From Oceanobacillus timonensis (GTDB taxonomy: Bacteria > Bacillota > Bacilli > Bacillales > Amphibacillaceae), in contig NZ_LT800497.1 of the NCBI RefSeq assembly GCF_900166635.1, positions 3,024,344 through 3,088,343 of the forward strand: a stretch of 64,000 nucleotides of DNA, read 5' to 3'. Positions 17,425 to 26,507 of this stretch are shown here, piece after piece; within the stretch, counting starts at the first letter, position 1; every line of letters begins with the position of its first letter. The notes beneath the pieces are model-generated. The model saw only the letters and a list, made by a program, of their open reading frames with translations, was not told where the DNA came from and ran no database searches. A program made the position numbers and the translations under genes.

Positions 17425-17987
17425 TTTCTAACCTCCTTCATTTTTAAAGCACGTATGATTCCGAGAATAGTTTTTCCTAAGCGGAAGGAAATCATACATG
17501 AAAAACGGGTCTCTAAACTGCTGTTTTTAAAATCAGGCTGCACTTGGATTTGTGGATTTTTGCTGAACTCCAAATGTTGTCCGAGATAACCAATTAACCA
17601 GCCTTTCAGGGCCCAGATTGTTCCACTGAAAACAGATGTGGTAAAAGCGTTCCCTGTCCCCCCGCGGGTCAGCCATTTGAACTCGAGCACTTTAAATTCT
17701 TTTAATAGAGCTGGAAGCCGTAATTCCTTTAACAAATGGAGTTTGCCCTTGCGCAGAAGTTTATAATAATCCATATATCCCTTTCCCATTTCTATCTGGT
17801 CAGCTTCCGGCAAATGCAAATGCTTTTTCTTTATGACACACCATTTATAAAAAAAGACGGAAATCTGCAGCTCTTGCTTGTCTGGAAATTGATAATGCAT
17901 TTGAATTGCCCATTTACTTTGCAGTAAAAAGGCAAAGATGAATATAATCCCTGCAATAAGAATCAAAATAAGGTATACACTATTCAT
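17421..17987 (-). CDS. ytfI: DUF2953 membrane-anchored protein YtfI
   Basis: Protein of 188 aa with an N-terminal membrane helix (about 4-24, VYLILILIAGIIFIFAFLL) followed by a beta-rich domain of the DUF2953 family. Function is unknown; its constant pairing with ytfJ in spore formers suggests a role in sporulation. A second hydrophobic stretch lies near FSGTIWALKGWLIGYLG. GGAGAGCTGATT precedes the ATG. A weak sigma-F-like -35 (GTATA) lies upstream, but the -10 does not match well enough to call. Confidence 0.85.
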   Translation of the reverse strand: MNSVYLILILIAGIIFIFAFLLQSKWAIQMHYQFPDKQELQISVFFYKWCVIKKKHLHLPEADQIEMGKGYMDYYKLLRKGKLHLLKELRLPALLKEFKVLEFKWLTRGGTGNAFTTSVFSGTIWALKGWLIGYLGQHLEFSKNPQIQVQPDFKNSSLETRFSCMISFRLGKTILGIIRALKMKEVRK

Positions 17988-18217
17988 TAATCAGCTCTCC
18001 TCTGCAGTCTTTCACTATCTGTTCAAATATCTTTAGAGATATACTGCTTAAAAAATGTTAAGATAAAAGAAAGGCTCTTCACCAAAAGAAAATAAGATTT
18101 TATTTCTAAAAGCTACCATCTCTAAGAAAAACAACCGGAATATTCCAGCTAGCTGCCATCAAGAAACAGAGCTTAACAGAAACTGATATCGTCATCCTAT
18201 TTATTGGAGGTTATCCT

Positions 18218-19015
18218 ATGCAAAATCGGAATAATATTTTCTTTTATTATCATCCCCGACAAGAAGGGAAAAAAACAGATTATTTAAAATCACTTGCCGA
18301 ACAAAATGGGCTGCATGTTGTTCACGACTCTGAAAATGCATCGATTATTGTCAGTCTAGGCGGAGATGGCACCTTTCTTCAGGCAGTCCGCAAAACAGGT
18401 TTTCGTCAAGACTGTATCTATACCGGTATTACTGCCGATGACCAAATTGGATTATACTGTGACTTTAGTATAACCAGATTTGAAGAAATGATTGATGCAG
18501 TGAAAAATAATAAAATTGAAGTTCGTCGGTTTCCAACTATAAAAGGGAGTATCAATGGCGAGAAGACTTTCTATTGTTTGAATGAGGTATCTTTACGCTC
18601 CAGTATTATTAAGACAATCGTTATCGATGTCAGAATAGATGAGGATCATTTTGAAACATTCCGTGGTGATGGCATGGTTGTATCCACTCCAACAGGAAGC
18701 ACCGGTTATTCCAAATCCGCACGCGGCGCAGTCATTGATCCATTGCTTTCCGGATTCCAGGTTTCTGAAGTTGCTTCTCTAAATAATAATAGTTATCGGA
18801 CCCTCGGTTCTTCTTTTATTCTTAGTCAACACAGAAAACTGCAATTGAAAGTCATTCAAGATGGAAATGATTATCCTATTATTAGTTTGGATAATGAAGC
18901 GTGGCCTGTTCAGCGGATTCACAAGGTGGATATTGAAATGGATGATACCGTAATAAAAACCGTAAAAATGACAAACAACACCTTCTGGAACCGCGTGCAA
19001 CGTACTTTCTTATAA
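18218..19015 (+). CDS. nadK2: NAD kinase (second copy)
   Basis: Phosphorylates NAD to NADP using ATP or polyphosphate. 265 aa, with the GGDGT motif at residues 48-52 and the NAD-binding segment LNEVSLR, followed by TPTGSTGYSKSARGA. Bacilli carry two NAD kinases; this one matches the copy next to sspA/thiI (PpnKB/YtdI), while the other is at 42.8 kb in this window. TTGGAGG precedes the ATG. The 230 bp upstream hold short inverted repeats (for instance ATATCTTTAGAGATAT) but no clear promoter. Confidence 0.94.
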   Translation: MQNRNNIFFYYHPRQEGKKTDYLKSLAEQNGLHVVHDSENASIIVSLGGDGTFLQAVRKTGFRQDCIYTGITADDQIGLYCDFSITRFEEMIDAVKNNKIEVRRFPTIKGSINGEKTFYCLNEVSLRSSIIKTIVIDVRIDEDHFETFRGDGMVVSTPTGSTGYSKSARGAVIDPLLSGFQVSEVASLNNNSYRTLGSSFILSQHRKLQLKVIQDGNDYPIISLDNEAWPVQRIHKVDIEMDDTVIKTVKMTNNTFWNRVQRTFL

Positions 19016-19030
19016 AGAATGTTTCAACAC

Positions 19031-19064
19031 AATTAAAAGCTGCCTCCGCATCAGCAGAGGCAGC
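19031..19064 (-). terminator. Intrinsic terminator of sspA
   Basis: The stem GCTGCCTC / GAGGCAGC is followed on the minus strand by TTTTAATT. It lies between the convergent genes nadK2 and sspA. Confidence 0.85.
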
Positions 19065-19080
19065 CAGCCAATTATTTTTA

Positions 19081-19278
19081 TTATTTTGTTCCGCCAAATT
19101 GTTGCTCAGCCATTGTTACCAATCTTTTCGTAATTTCTCCACCTACAGATCCGTTAGAACGGGATGTCGAGTCAGGACCAAGTTGAACACCAAATTCCTG
19201 AGCAATTTCATATTTCATTTGATCAAGTGCTTGTTGCACTCCTGGAACAACTAATTGATTTGAGTTATTGTTTGCCAT
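19081..19278 (-). CDS. sspA: Alpha/beta-type small acid-soluble spore protein
   Basis: Spore DNA-binding protein of 65 aa that coats DNA in the A form and is degraded by the Gpr protease at germination. It contains the family signatures [14 protein letters not shown] (with the Gpr cleavage region) and [12 protein letters not shown]. The start ATG at 19278 follows AAGGAGGTG; upstream in-frame codons are not conserved. A textbook sigma-G promoter lies directly upstream, which fits forespore-specific expression. Confidence 0.97.
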   Translation of the reverse strand: MANNNSNQLVVPGVQQALDQMKYEIAQEFGVQLGPDSTSRSNGSVGGEITKRLVTMAEQQFGGTK

Positions 19279-19301
19279 GTTGTTCACCTCCTTGGTACTT
19301 A

Positions 19302-19331
19302 TAGAATGTGCCGAGAGAGGTGAAAACATAC
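19302..19331 (-). promoter_or_regulatory. Sigma-G promoter of sspA
   Basis: On the minus strand: GTATG (19327-19331), exactly 18 bp, then CATTCTA (19302-19308). This matches the sigma-G consensus (GHATR, 18 bp, CATNHTA) at every position. Confidence 0.9.
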
Positions 19332-19367
19332 CATAATGTTAATGGTAATTTTTTCTGTTTTCTGTTC

Positions 19368-20570
19368 CTATAAAAGATCTAAAAAATCTTCATTAAATAG
19401 TGTTTTCTCAGTTACTTTAATCGTTTCGATTCCTTCAATTGCCTCTTGGATAGAAGGCGTAAAATCATGCTTGGATTCATAAAAATTCACTTTATCCCGC
19501 TTCGGTTTTGTCTTCGGAGACTTCGGTACAAAGATTGTACAGCAATCTTCATATGGCAAAATCGATGTCTCATATGTGCCGATATCCTGTGCAATCTGAA
19601 TCACCTCATCCTTATCCATCGCAACTAACGGACGAATAATCGGGTAATTCGTTACTTCATTGATGGTATGCATACTTTGCATTGTTTGGCTTGCAACTTG
19701 CCCCAGGTTTTCTCCTGTAGCTAATGACAGGATACCTTCTCTTTGACAAAGCTGTTCACTGACACGGAACATAACACGACGCATAATGGTCATCGCGTAA
19801 TCATTCGGCATTTCCCTAAAAATCTCCTGCTGCAGTTTGGTAAATGGCACAATATGCACGTTGATAGATTTTCCATATTTCGTCAACTGCTTTGCTAAAT
19901 CCAGCACCTTCTGCTTGGCGCGTTCACTCGTAAACGGCGGAGAATGAAAATGAATCGCCTCTAAATGAACCCCTCTTTTCATCGCTAAAAAGCCAGCTAC
20001 TGGACTGTCGATACCGCCTGAAAGCAAGAGCAGCGATTTCCCGGATGTTCCCACTGGCAGTCCGCCGCGGCATCTAATCGATCCGCTGGTAATATAAGTC
20101 GCTTCTTTCCTGATCTCTACTTTTATCTCCAAATCAGGATCATGTACATCCACCGTAATGCCTTCTGTATTTGTTAATAAATGACTGCCCAAAATATGAT
20201 TCATTTCTCCGGAACGTTTATAAAAATCTTTTTTGGTACGGCGGACACTCATTTTAAATGTTTTGGTATCCGGTTCTTGCTGCAATGCAAAAAGAGCAGC
20301 TTCTTTTATTTCTTCTACATCATTTTCAACACGGATTGCCAGGCTTAAACTGTGAATGCCAAACACATTTCGCAGTTTCTCGATGATTGGTTCAGGTGCA
20401 TTGCCATTCAGTAAGACAAACATCCTCCCCTGCGTTCTTACCACCTTCACTCCCTCAAATTCTTTTACTTTTTGATGGATGTTATCGTGAAGTGTCAATA
20501 TAAATTGTTTTGCATTTTTTCCTTTTAGAGCTAATTCTCCATAACGAATTAATATATGATCATATTGCAT
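19368..20570 (-). CDS. thiI: tRNA 4-thiouridine synthase / sulfurtransferase ThiI
   Basis: Transfers sulfur to U8 of tRNA, and in some bacteria to ThiS for thiazole synthesis. 400 aa: N-terminal ferredoxin-like and THUMP domains (about 1-165), then the PP-loop ATP pyrophosphatase with LSGGIDSP (184-190). As in other bacilli, the C-terminal rhodanese domain of E. coli ThiI is absent. It follows the cysteine desulfurase gene by five bases, its sulfur donor, so the pair forms a two-gene operon. Confidence 0.96.
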   Translation of the reverse strand: MQYDHILIRYGELALKGKNAKQFILTLHDNIHQKVKEFEGVKVVRTQGRMFVLLNGNAPEPIIEKLRNVFGIHSLSLAIRVENDVEEIKEAALFALQQEPDTKTFKMSVRRTKKDFYKRSGEMNHILGSHLLTNTEGITVDVHDPDLEIKVEIRKEATYITSGSIRCRGGLPVGTSGKSLLLLSGGIDSPVAGFLAMKRGVHLEAIHFHSPPFTSERAKQKVLDLAKQLTKYGKSINVHIVPFTKLQQEIFREMPNDYAMTIMRRVMFRVSEQLCQREGILSLATGENLGQVASQTMQSMHTINEVTNYPIIRPLVAMDKDEVIQIAQDIGTYETSILPYEDCCTIFVPKSPKTKPKRDKVNFYESKHDFTPSIQEAIEGIETIKVTEKTLFNEDFLDLL

Positions 20571-20575
20571 ATTAT

Positions 20576-21709
20576 CTACCTCAATACTTGTTTAAATTGT
20601 TGAATTGCTTGTTGCAATTCTTTCACAAAAAATTCCACTTCTGCTTCTGTATTTTCATAAGAAAAGCTGACCCGCAAACCGGAAGAAGCAACATCATTTG
20701 TTTTTCCGCAAGCAACCAGCACATGACTCTCTGACTGATCACGAGAGGAACAAGCGGACTTTGTAGAAATATATATATCCTTTTGACTTAAACTGTGAAT
20801 AATAACTTCTGGCTTCACGCCCGGAACAGAAAAGTGAACAATATGACTGGCACCTTGTGATGGACTATTGATTTCAATGTCTTCCATTTGAGAAAGTGCA
20901 TGCATCAATTTATCATGAAGTCTTTTTAAAATAGGGTTTTGCTGCTTTTCTTTGATTAAACGCAATGCTTTCACAAAGGAAACAGCTCCAGCTACATTCT
21001 CCGTTCCAGAACGGATACCTGATTCCTGGCTGCCGCCGTGAAGAAGCGGATATAATTTCGCTGTATGATTGACGTATAGGAGACCTGTTCCTTTCAACCC
21101 ATGAATCTTATGACCAGAAAACGTACACAGGTCAATTCCTGAATCTGCGAGTTTTAACGGAACTTTTCCCAATCCTTGTACAGCGTCCACATGAAATAAT
21201 ACTTTCGGATGCTTTTTCAAAACATCTCCAATTTCTTCAACTGGTTGAATAGAGCCAATTTCATTATTTACTTGCATCATTGTTACCAGAATAGTATCCT
21301 TCCGAATCGCTTTTTCCACATCTGCTGCTGTAACCGTACCATCTGCTTCTACAGGTAAATAAGTGATTTCAAAGCCCAGTCTTTCTAAGCTTTGGCATGT
21401 ATCATGAATCGACGGATGCTCTGCTTCGGTTGTAATAACATGCTTCCCGCGTGATTGGTGCTCAAAAGCCACACCTTTAATGGCTGTATTATTTCCTTCC
21501 GTCCCTCCTGAAGTAAAGACGACCGCTTCTTTGGAAATACCGATTAAATCAGCTGCCTGCTGTCTGGCTGTTTCCAATAATTTTTCTGCTTGTCCACCTA
21601 AAGGATGGATGGATGAAGGGTTAGCAAAATAATGCGTTGATACTTTTGTAAAACTGTCAATCACATCTGGATGCGGTTTTGTGGTCGCGCTGTTGTCCAA
21701 ATATATCAT
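20576..21709 (-). CDS. iscS: Cysteine desulfurase
   Basis: PLP enzyme that takes sulfur from cysteine and passes it to ThiI (the NifZ/IscS-like enzyme of bacilli). 377 aa. The PLP lysine is K201 in FSGHKIHG, with H98 in EAEHPS and D175/Q178 in VDAVQG. The mobile-loop cysteine is in STKSACSSRDQ near residue 325. GAAGGTG precedes the ATG. It is the first gene of the iscS-thiI operon. Confidence 0.95.
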   Translation of the reverse strand: MIYLDNSATTKPHPDVIDSFTKVSTHYFANPSSIHPLGGQAEKLLETARQQAADLIGISKEAVVFTSGGTEGNNTAIKGVAFEHQSRGKHVITTEAEHPSIHDTCQSLERLGFEITYLPVEADGTVTAADVEKAIRKDTILVTMMQVNNEIGSIQPVEEIGDVLKKHPKVLFHVDAVQGLGKVPLKLADSGIDLCTFSGHKIHGLKGTGLLYVNHTAKLYPLLHGGSQESGIRSGTENVAGAVSFVKALRLIKEKQQNPILKRLHDKLMHALSQMEDIEINSPSQGASHIVHFSVPGVKPEVIIHSLSQKDIYISTKSACSSRDQSESHVLVACGKTNDVASSGLRVSFSYENTEAEVEFFVKELQQAIQQFKQVLR

Positions 21710-21787
21710 GATTTCACCTTCTTCTTTCTAAAGAAAACTTGACAAATCAAACTGTTAATTGATTCTTTTTAAAATAAAACTTCACTC

Positions 21788-21880
21788 CGCGAGCTTTTCA
21801 ATAAGCTCGCGTAATAACGTGTAAACAAAAATGTAAGGCTGGCCTAAGTAATGAATATATCATGCTTAGCGGCAGCCTTT
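21788..21880. terminator. Two hairpins between ezrA and iscS
   Basis: Hairpin 1 is CGCGAGCTT / AAGCTCGCG with a six-base loop (21788-21811). Hairpin 2 is AAGGCTG..CTAAG / CTTAG..CAGCCTT with internal mismatches (21835-21880). Hairpin 2 has a T run on the plus strand and a weaker one on the minus strand. They lie after ezrA, so they probably end its transcript, but the orientation of the better T run does not fit well. Confidence 0.4.
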
Positions 21881-21984
21881 TTCTTTTATTTCTTATATTG
21901 TCATAACCAGAAGCCCTCGGGACTACGTTTACGCGCCCCGCCAAAACTTCTACTTAGAGACATAACGTGCTTCCGGCTTTTATT

Positions 21985-23685
21985 TTACGTTTCTTTGCTT
22001 CTTTTCTCCTGATACGATTCGATTTTCTTCAACGAGCCAGGTTCCACTTCTTCTACTGCATTTGCAGCATGTTCTAATGAAAGCTCATATTCATAGTTAC
22101 GAAATAATCGCTCTGCTTCTTTCAATTTCTGATTCAGATCAGGACTTTTACTCCGGTAGCGGTTGGCATATTGAATGACCTGCTCTGTCAAAAAGGCCTG
22201 ATCCAACATCATATCTACTTGTTCATAAGCCTGATCAATTGCCTGTTTTGCTTCATTTAATGCAAATTGAACATTACTCATTTCTAATGGATATGTTTCT
22301 AACACTTCGATTACTTGACTATTTTTTTGTACTGCTGTCTCAAATCGAGTCCAAATGTAACTCGGCACTCCCGGTATATTACTCTTTTTTAGTTTCCGAT
22401 GCAATTCTGTAAGCAGATCACGCATTTCATCCAGTTTATCTCGTGCTTCCAGCTCGTCTTTTCGTAAGTTTGCAATCGATTTTTGAAAGGCTTCATGGTC
22501 TTCTTCCAGCTCTTTAATCCTTTTAAAACCTGCTTCCATTTCTTTTTTCAATTCTAAATGGGATTGTTTATCGTCTTCCATACTATTTGCTAATGTTTCT
22601 GCATGGTGTTTCAAGTCTTTGATCGCTTTCCCCATGGTTTGAAAACGTTCCATATCATCATCTTCTACATAATAAGCTTTTTGGATTTCTTCTACTTCTT
22701 CCCTTGCCGCTTCAAATGTAGCACTGATTTGTTTGACAGAATCCTCATACTCCTGGCTTTTTTGCTCTACATAATTTTTAGCCACTGCTTCCTCTTCCAG
22801 CGCTTCATACATTTCTAAAATACGCGCTTCAATCTGTTGCAGCTGCTCTTCCACATCGGTTATGTCTGCTGTTTCAAGCTGAGTTTCCAAGTCTTTTAAC
22901 TGTTCCTGATATGTAACCAGTTCTCTTTCAAAACCTAAATGTTTAATACGGTAACCATCTTCCCGCATTTCTTTCATACCAGCGGAAAGATTTGATAATT
23001 GAGATGGCAATTCTTGTTTTACTTTTTTAAACAGGTCGGGAAATATTTCTAATTTGTCTTCCACTTTCTTTGTACTATCCTTCAGCTCCTGAATGTTTTC
23101 ATTTGCTTTTAAATAATCACCATCATTCACAAAAGCATAGTACTGATCTAACATCAATTCCAATGCGTCAATGTCTTTATCGAATTCTTTCTCCGCCTTG
23201 CCGTATTGGTATCTGGATTGGGAAAGCATGCTTCTTAAACCTTTCATCCTCGGTTTTAATTCCTCCGCGCCGCCACGTCCGGCTTCCTCTGCACGGAGTA
23301 ATTCCTCCAGCTCTTCCATGATTTCTTTGATCTCTTCTTCGTTCTTCTCCAGATGATTCTCTGCTTCTTTTAAAATTTTCTTTGCTTTCGGCACGAGAAA
23401 ACGATCCGCTGCTTCTTCCGCACGCATTAAATACTTTTCCACGTCAGGCAAAGAGTTTGTTATGATTTTCTCCCATTCTTCTTTCCACGTTTCAAATTTC
23501 TCCAATGTCTCACCAGAAAGATTTAATGCTTTTATCTGCGCAATCTGCTTAGCGACATCCCTGTCTGTAATATCCAATTTCCAGTTTTCTAAATAATCTA
23601 CCTGATCGTAAACACGCTTTCTAATAATTAAAGCAACGGTCAAACATACAATAACCGCTAAAATAATCCCTACAACGACAGCCAT
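21985..23685 (-). CDS. ezrA: Septation ring formation regulator EzrA
   Basis: Membrane-anchored division protein that binds FtsZ and blocks extra rings near the poles. 566 aa, usual for the family. One N-terminal membrane helix (about 2-22, VVVGIILAVIVCLTVALII) is followed by spectrin-like coiled-coil repeats for the rest of the protein. The conserved C-terminal patch YRSKSPDLNQKLKEAERLFRNYEYELSLE is present. The start ATG at 23685 follows GGGAGG; an in-frame start 18 bp upstream lacks spacing. Confidence 0.95.
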   Translation of the reverse strand: MAVVVGIILAVIVCLTVALIIRKRVYDQVDYLENWKLDITDRDVAKQIAQIKALNLSGETLEKFETWKEEWEKIITNSLPDVEKYLMRAEEAADRFLVPKAKKILKEAENHLEKNEEEIKEIMEELEELLRAEEAGRGGAEELKPRMKGLRSMLSQSRYQYGKAEKEFDKDIDALELMLDQYYAFVNDGDYLKANENIQELKDSTKKVEDKLEIFPDLFKKVKQELPSQLSNLSAGMKEMREDGYRIKHLGFERELVTYQEQLKDLETQLETADITDVEEQLQQIEARILEMYEALEEEAVAKNYVEQKSQEYEDSVKQISATFEAAREEVEEIQKAYYVEDDDMERFQTMGKAIKDLKHHAETLANSMEDDKQSHLELKKEMEAGFKRIKELEEDHEAFQKSIANLRKDELEARDKLDEMRDLLTELHRKLKKSNIPGVPSYIWTRFETAVQKNSQVIEVLETYPLEMSNVQFALNEAKQAIDQAYEQVDMMLDQAFLTEQVIQYANRYRSKSPDLNQKLKEAERLFRNYEYELSLEHAANAVEEVEPGSLKKIESYQEKRSKET

Positions 23686-23862
23686 AGTTTGCCTCCCAAC
23701 CAATAAACATCTATCATCAATATATCAATAACAATAAAAATCACAATTATATATCCTTTATAATACCATGTATTACGCTCTTTTGGCTAAAAAAATTACA
23801 TTTTTCTTGCTCATTCTACAATTTTTCTTCATTATACGCAAAAAAACATCTATTTTAAATCA

Positions 23863-24471
23863 TTACTGTCTCATAGTAGCATTAAATTGAATCCATTTCT
23901 GTATACTTTTGGTATATTTTTTCACAAATTGTTCATGTGCAAATTCCCCTACTATCTGGCCTTTCCAATCCGAATGTAAAATATAAGGCGTTATCAGCAT
24001 CCCCTTCAACTGCATAAATAGATACATTTTTTCTTCATGACCGACACTTTTTCCAATGGTTTCTTGAAATAATTCTTTTAAATAATAATTTTCTTTAGCT
24101 AAATATGTAACTGTCATTTCTCTAACGAAAACAGAATCAAGAGATAACTCGCGTTGAATAAAACATGTCAATTGATGATGCATTTGCTTATAATGTATAA
24201 TAGTAAAAATTAATTCATTTAATCGATACATTGCAGATTCATCGCTTGTTTTTTCAAGTGACGCTTCTATTTTCTCCAAATATGCTTCATAATAATTTGT
24301 GACAGCATATTCCAACAGGCCTTGTTTACCTTTAAAATAATAACTGATAAGGGAGACATTCACAGAGGCCCGGTCGGCAATATCACGTACAGAAGTACCG
24401 TGAAATCCTTTTTGAAAGAATAGGGAGGAAGCAGCGTTAACTACTTTTTGTTTTGTTACGTTATTTTTCAT
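23863..24471 (-). CDS. refZ: TetR-family regulator RefZ (YttP)
   Basis: TetR-type DNA-binding protein of 202 aa. The N-terminal helix-turn-helix is GTSVRDIADRASVNVSLISYYFKGKQGLLEY. In B. subtilis RefZ is made early in sporulation, binds motifs flanking the origin and perturbs FtsZ rings near the poles. The assignment rests on its place between ezrA and ytsP plus the HTH sequence. The region 23686-23862 upstream of ezrA is AT-rich with no feature seen. Confidence 0.85.
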   Translation of the reverse strand: MKNNVTKQKVVNAASSLFFQKGFHGTSVRDIADRASVNVSLISYYFKGKQGLLEYAVTNYYEAYLEKIEASLEKTSDESAMYRLNELIFTIIHYKQMHHQLTCFIQRELSLDSVFVREMTVTYLAKENYYLKELFQETIGKSVGHEEKMYLFMQLKGMLITPYILHSDWKGQIVGEFAHEQFVKKYTKSIQKWIQFNATMRQ

Positions 24472-24631
24472 TCTTCATTCAACTCCTTACTCTTATTCAT
24501 ACGACAAAGAAGGGGAAAAATCCTTTAATCGATTCTCGACAAAAAATATCCAAATGTCGTTATTTGTCATGTTCTCATTGAACATCTTTTTTACAAACAT
24601 TTACTATTTTACTTTCAGGAGGCAATACAAT

Positions 24632-25111
24632 ATGTTTCAACAAATTGATTATTCCGGAGAAAAAGCAAAAGACTATGCATTTCTCAGCAAACAGCTGGAT
24701 GCTTTATCCACCGGTGAAACAAACCAAACCGCACTATTAGCTAATGCATCCTCTCTTCTCAATCATTTTTTAGATGAAGTAAACTGGGTTGGATTCTATT
24801 TAGCCGACAATAACGAATTGGTGCTTGGACCTTTCCAAGGGCTCCCGGCTTGTATCCGTATCCCTTTTGGAAAAGGCGTTTGCGGAACTGCTTTTTCCGA
24901 AAATAAAACACAGCGGATAGCTGATGTCCATCAGTTCCCTGGTCATATTGCCTGTGATGCAGCTTCAAACTCTGAAATTGTCATCCCGATTACACGCAAT
25001 CATGAAGTCATTGGTGTTTTAGATATTGATAGTCCAGTTCATGACAGATTTGATGCTGCAGACCAGAATGGGTTGGAACAATTCGTTGCACAGTTGGAAA
25101 AACATTTATAG
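24632..25111 (+). CDS. ytsP: Free methionine-(R)-sulfoxide reductase, GAF domain (YtsP)
   Basis: Single GAF-domain enzyme (159 aa) that reduces free Met-R-sulfoxide. Catalytic cysteines are visible in LPACIRIPFGKGVCGTA and HIACDAASNSEIV, and the core DEVNWVGFYL is typical. The start ATG at 24632 has CAGGAGGC upstream; an in-frame start at 24554 would add 26 unrelated residues. It is divergent from refZ. The stop codon is only five bases from a 203-bp palindromic repeat element. Confidence 0.92.
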   Translation: MFQQIDYSGEKAKDYAFLSKQLDALSTGETNQTALLANASSLLNHFLDEVNWVGFYLADNNELVLGPFQGLPACIRIPFGKGVCGTAFSENKTQRIADVHQFPGHIACDAASNSEIVIPITRNHEVIGVLDIDSPVHDRFDAADQNGLEQFVAQLEKHL

Positions 25112-25116
25112 AGGAT

Positions 25117-25319
25117 GTTCAAAAAGTCCAATAAAAATGACACGGCGAATTTCTGCGTTGACGAGCTATTTCCAATACTCACGTATTATAAAGCATACGC
25201 TCCGTTTGGAAATAGCTCGTCGCCTTGAACTTCCGACGCACAGGACGTGCTAGTGTCGGTGTTGCGACAGGACGTCGCGTTCTTAACCGACTTGATCCTA
25301 TTTATCGGACTTTTTGAAC
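25117..25319. repeat. 203-bp palindromic repeat element with 19-bp inverted ends
   Basis: Ends GTTCAAAAAGTCCAATAAA and TTTATCGGACTTTTTGAAC are inverted repeats with one mismatch in 19. Inside is a second perfect 16-bp inverted repeat, GACGAGCTATTTCCAA / TTGGAAATAGCTCGTC. No coding potential and no clear target duplication. The right part, around GACAGGACGTCGCGTTCTTA, is a reversed relative of 63826-63880 in this window. Repeats of this type occur in many copies in Bacillaceae genomes; function unknown. Confidence 0.85.
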
Positions 25320-25449
25320 ACGCACTTATAAATTATTTTCATATATTCATTATAACGGATAGAACCGCATGATGAATCATTTTTGTTTTTAGAAACAAGC
25401 TTCTTTTCATCAAATGATTACCGCACGCTTGTTTTTCTTCAACTTACTG

Positions 25450-25478
25450 TTGACAAGCGTGCATACAAATTATATACT
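25450..25478 (+). promoter_or_regulatory. Sigma-A promoter of rpsD
   Basis: Consensus TTGACA (25450-25455), 17 bp, TATACT (25473-25478). The inverted repeat GCACGCTTGT / ACAAGCGTGC (about 25423-25462) overlaps the -35 element. Confidence 0.85.
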
Positions 25479-25484
25479 AGTCTT

Positions 25485-25676
25485 TGTGTAAAATAATAAA
25501 GTGGCCTAAGTGAGTCGACGCTTGCACTCATTTTGTTCCTTTATAAGATAATTCTTAAAAGGTGTATCGTGTAACTCTCTGCTACTGGAGTGATGGTACA
25601 TGAAAACAAAATGAACAACGGAACGATCACGCGCGTTTTATTTTATACAAATAAAACATAAAGGAGGAAATGTCCT
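25485..25676 (+). ncRNA. Probable rpsD 5' leader (S4 autoregulation)
   Basis: About 190 nt of untranslated leader separate the promoter from rpsD. It contains paired segments such as TGAGT / ACTCA and ends with AAAGGAGGAAA before the ATG. In B. subtilis S4 represses rpsD by binding the leader; the same is inferred here from position and length, not from a verified fold. Confidence 0.5.
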
Positions 25677-26279
25677 ATGTCACGTTTTACTGGATCAGTA
25701 TGGAAGAAATCACGTCGTCTTGGCATTTCATTAACTGGAACTGGTAAGGAATTAGATAAACGCCCTTACGCTCCTGGTCAACACGGACCGAACCAACGCA
25801 AAAAACTATCAGAATATGGCTTGCAAATGCAAGAGAAGCAAAAATTACGCTTCATGTATGGATTGAATGAACGTCAATTCCGTAACCTGTTCGATAAAGC
25901 TGGTAATATGTCAGGTATTCACGGTGAGAATTTCATGATTCTTCTTGAATCTCGTCTTGATAACCTTGTTTACCGTTTTGGCCTTGCCCGTACACGTAAA
26001 CAAGCTCGTCAGCTTGTTAACCACGGTCATGTTACAGTTGATGGTACTCGCGTAGATATCCCATCTTACACTGCAAAACCTGGTCAAACAATCGGTCTTC
26101 GTGAAAAATCTCAAAAAATGGATATCATCGATGAAGCGATTGAAGTAAATAACTTTGTACCAGAATATGCTACTTTTGATGCGGAGAAAAAGGAAGGAAC
26201 ATATTCTCGTTACCCTGAACGTTCTGAACTTCCAGCTGAAATTAACGAACAACTTATCGTTGAGTTCTACTCTCGTTAA
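25677..26279 (+). CDS. rpsD: 30S ribosomal protein S4
   Basis: Primary 16S rRNA-binding protein and assembly initiator, 200 aa as in bacilli. It carries [19 protein letters not shown], the Firmicute form without the zinc finger cysteines, and the S4 RNA-binding domain [22 protein letters not shown]. Strong AAAGGAGG ribosome site. Monocistronic with its own promoter, leader and terminator. In B. subtilis tyrS lies beside it; here that gene is absent and the B. subtilis-like order ends. Confidence 0.98.
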   Translation: MSRFTGSVWKKSRRLGISLTGTGKELDKRPYAPGQHGPNQRKKLSEYGLQMQEKQKLRFMYGLNERQFRNLFDKAGNMSGIHGENFMILLESRLDNLVYRFGLARTRKQARQLVNHGHVTVDGTRVDIPSYTAKPGQTIGLREKSQKMDIIDEAIEVNNFVPEYATFDAEKKEGTYSRYPERSELPAEINEQLIVEFYSR

Positions 26280-26304
26280 TAAAGACAAGCTTTATTTAAA
26301 ATAC

Positions 26305-26352
26305 AAAAAAGCCTTAGACATGTTGTTAAATCAATGTTCTAAGGCTTTTTTG
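26305..26352 (+). terminator. Intrinsic terminator of rpsD
   Basis: The stem AAAAAAGCCTTAGACAT pairs with ATGTTCTAAGGCTTTTTT (one mismatch), followed by a T run. Confidence 0.93.
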
Positions 26353-26436
26353 TGTACTGTTGGCTTTTGTAAGGTACTGCAAGAAAATGAATCGATTCAG
26401 GACTTTTTTAAGGTCACTATAGGTACTTAAAACAAT

Positions 26437-26462
26437 AAGTGAGTAAACAAAGTGAGTAAACA
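26437..26462. repeat. Two tandem 13-bp repeats
   Basis: AAGTGAGTAAACA occurs twice head to tail with no gap, downstream of rpsD. It resembles arm-type integrase sites found next to integrated elements, but no integrase is visible here. Confidence 0.6.
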
Positions 26463-26507
26463 GACTTTTGAAATCATTATACGCTGTTTGTTTCAACATA
26501 CTAGACA

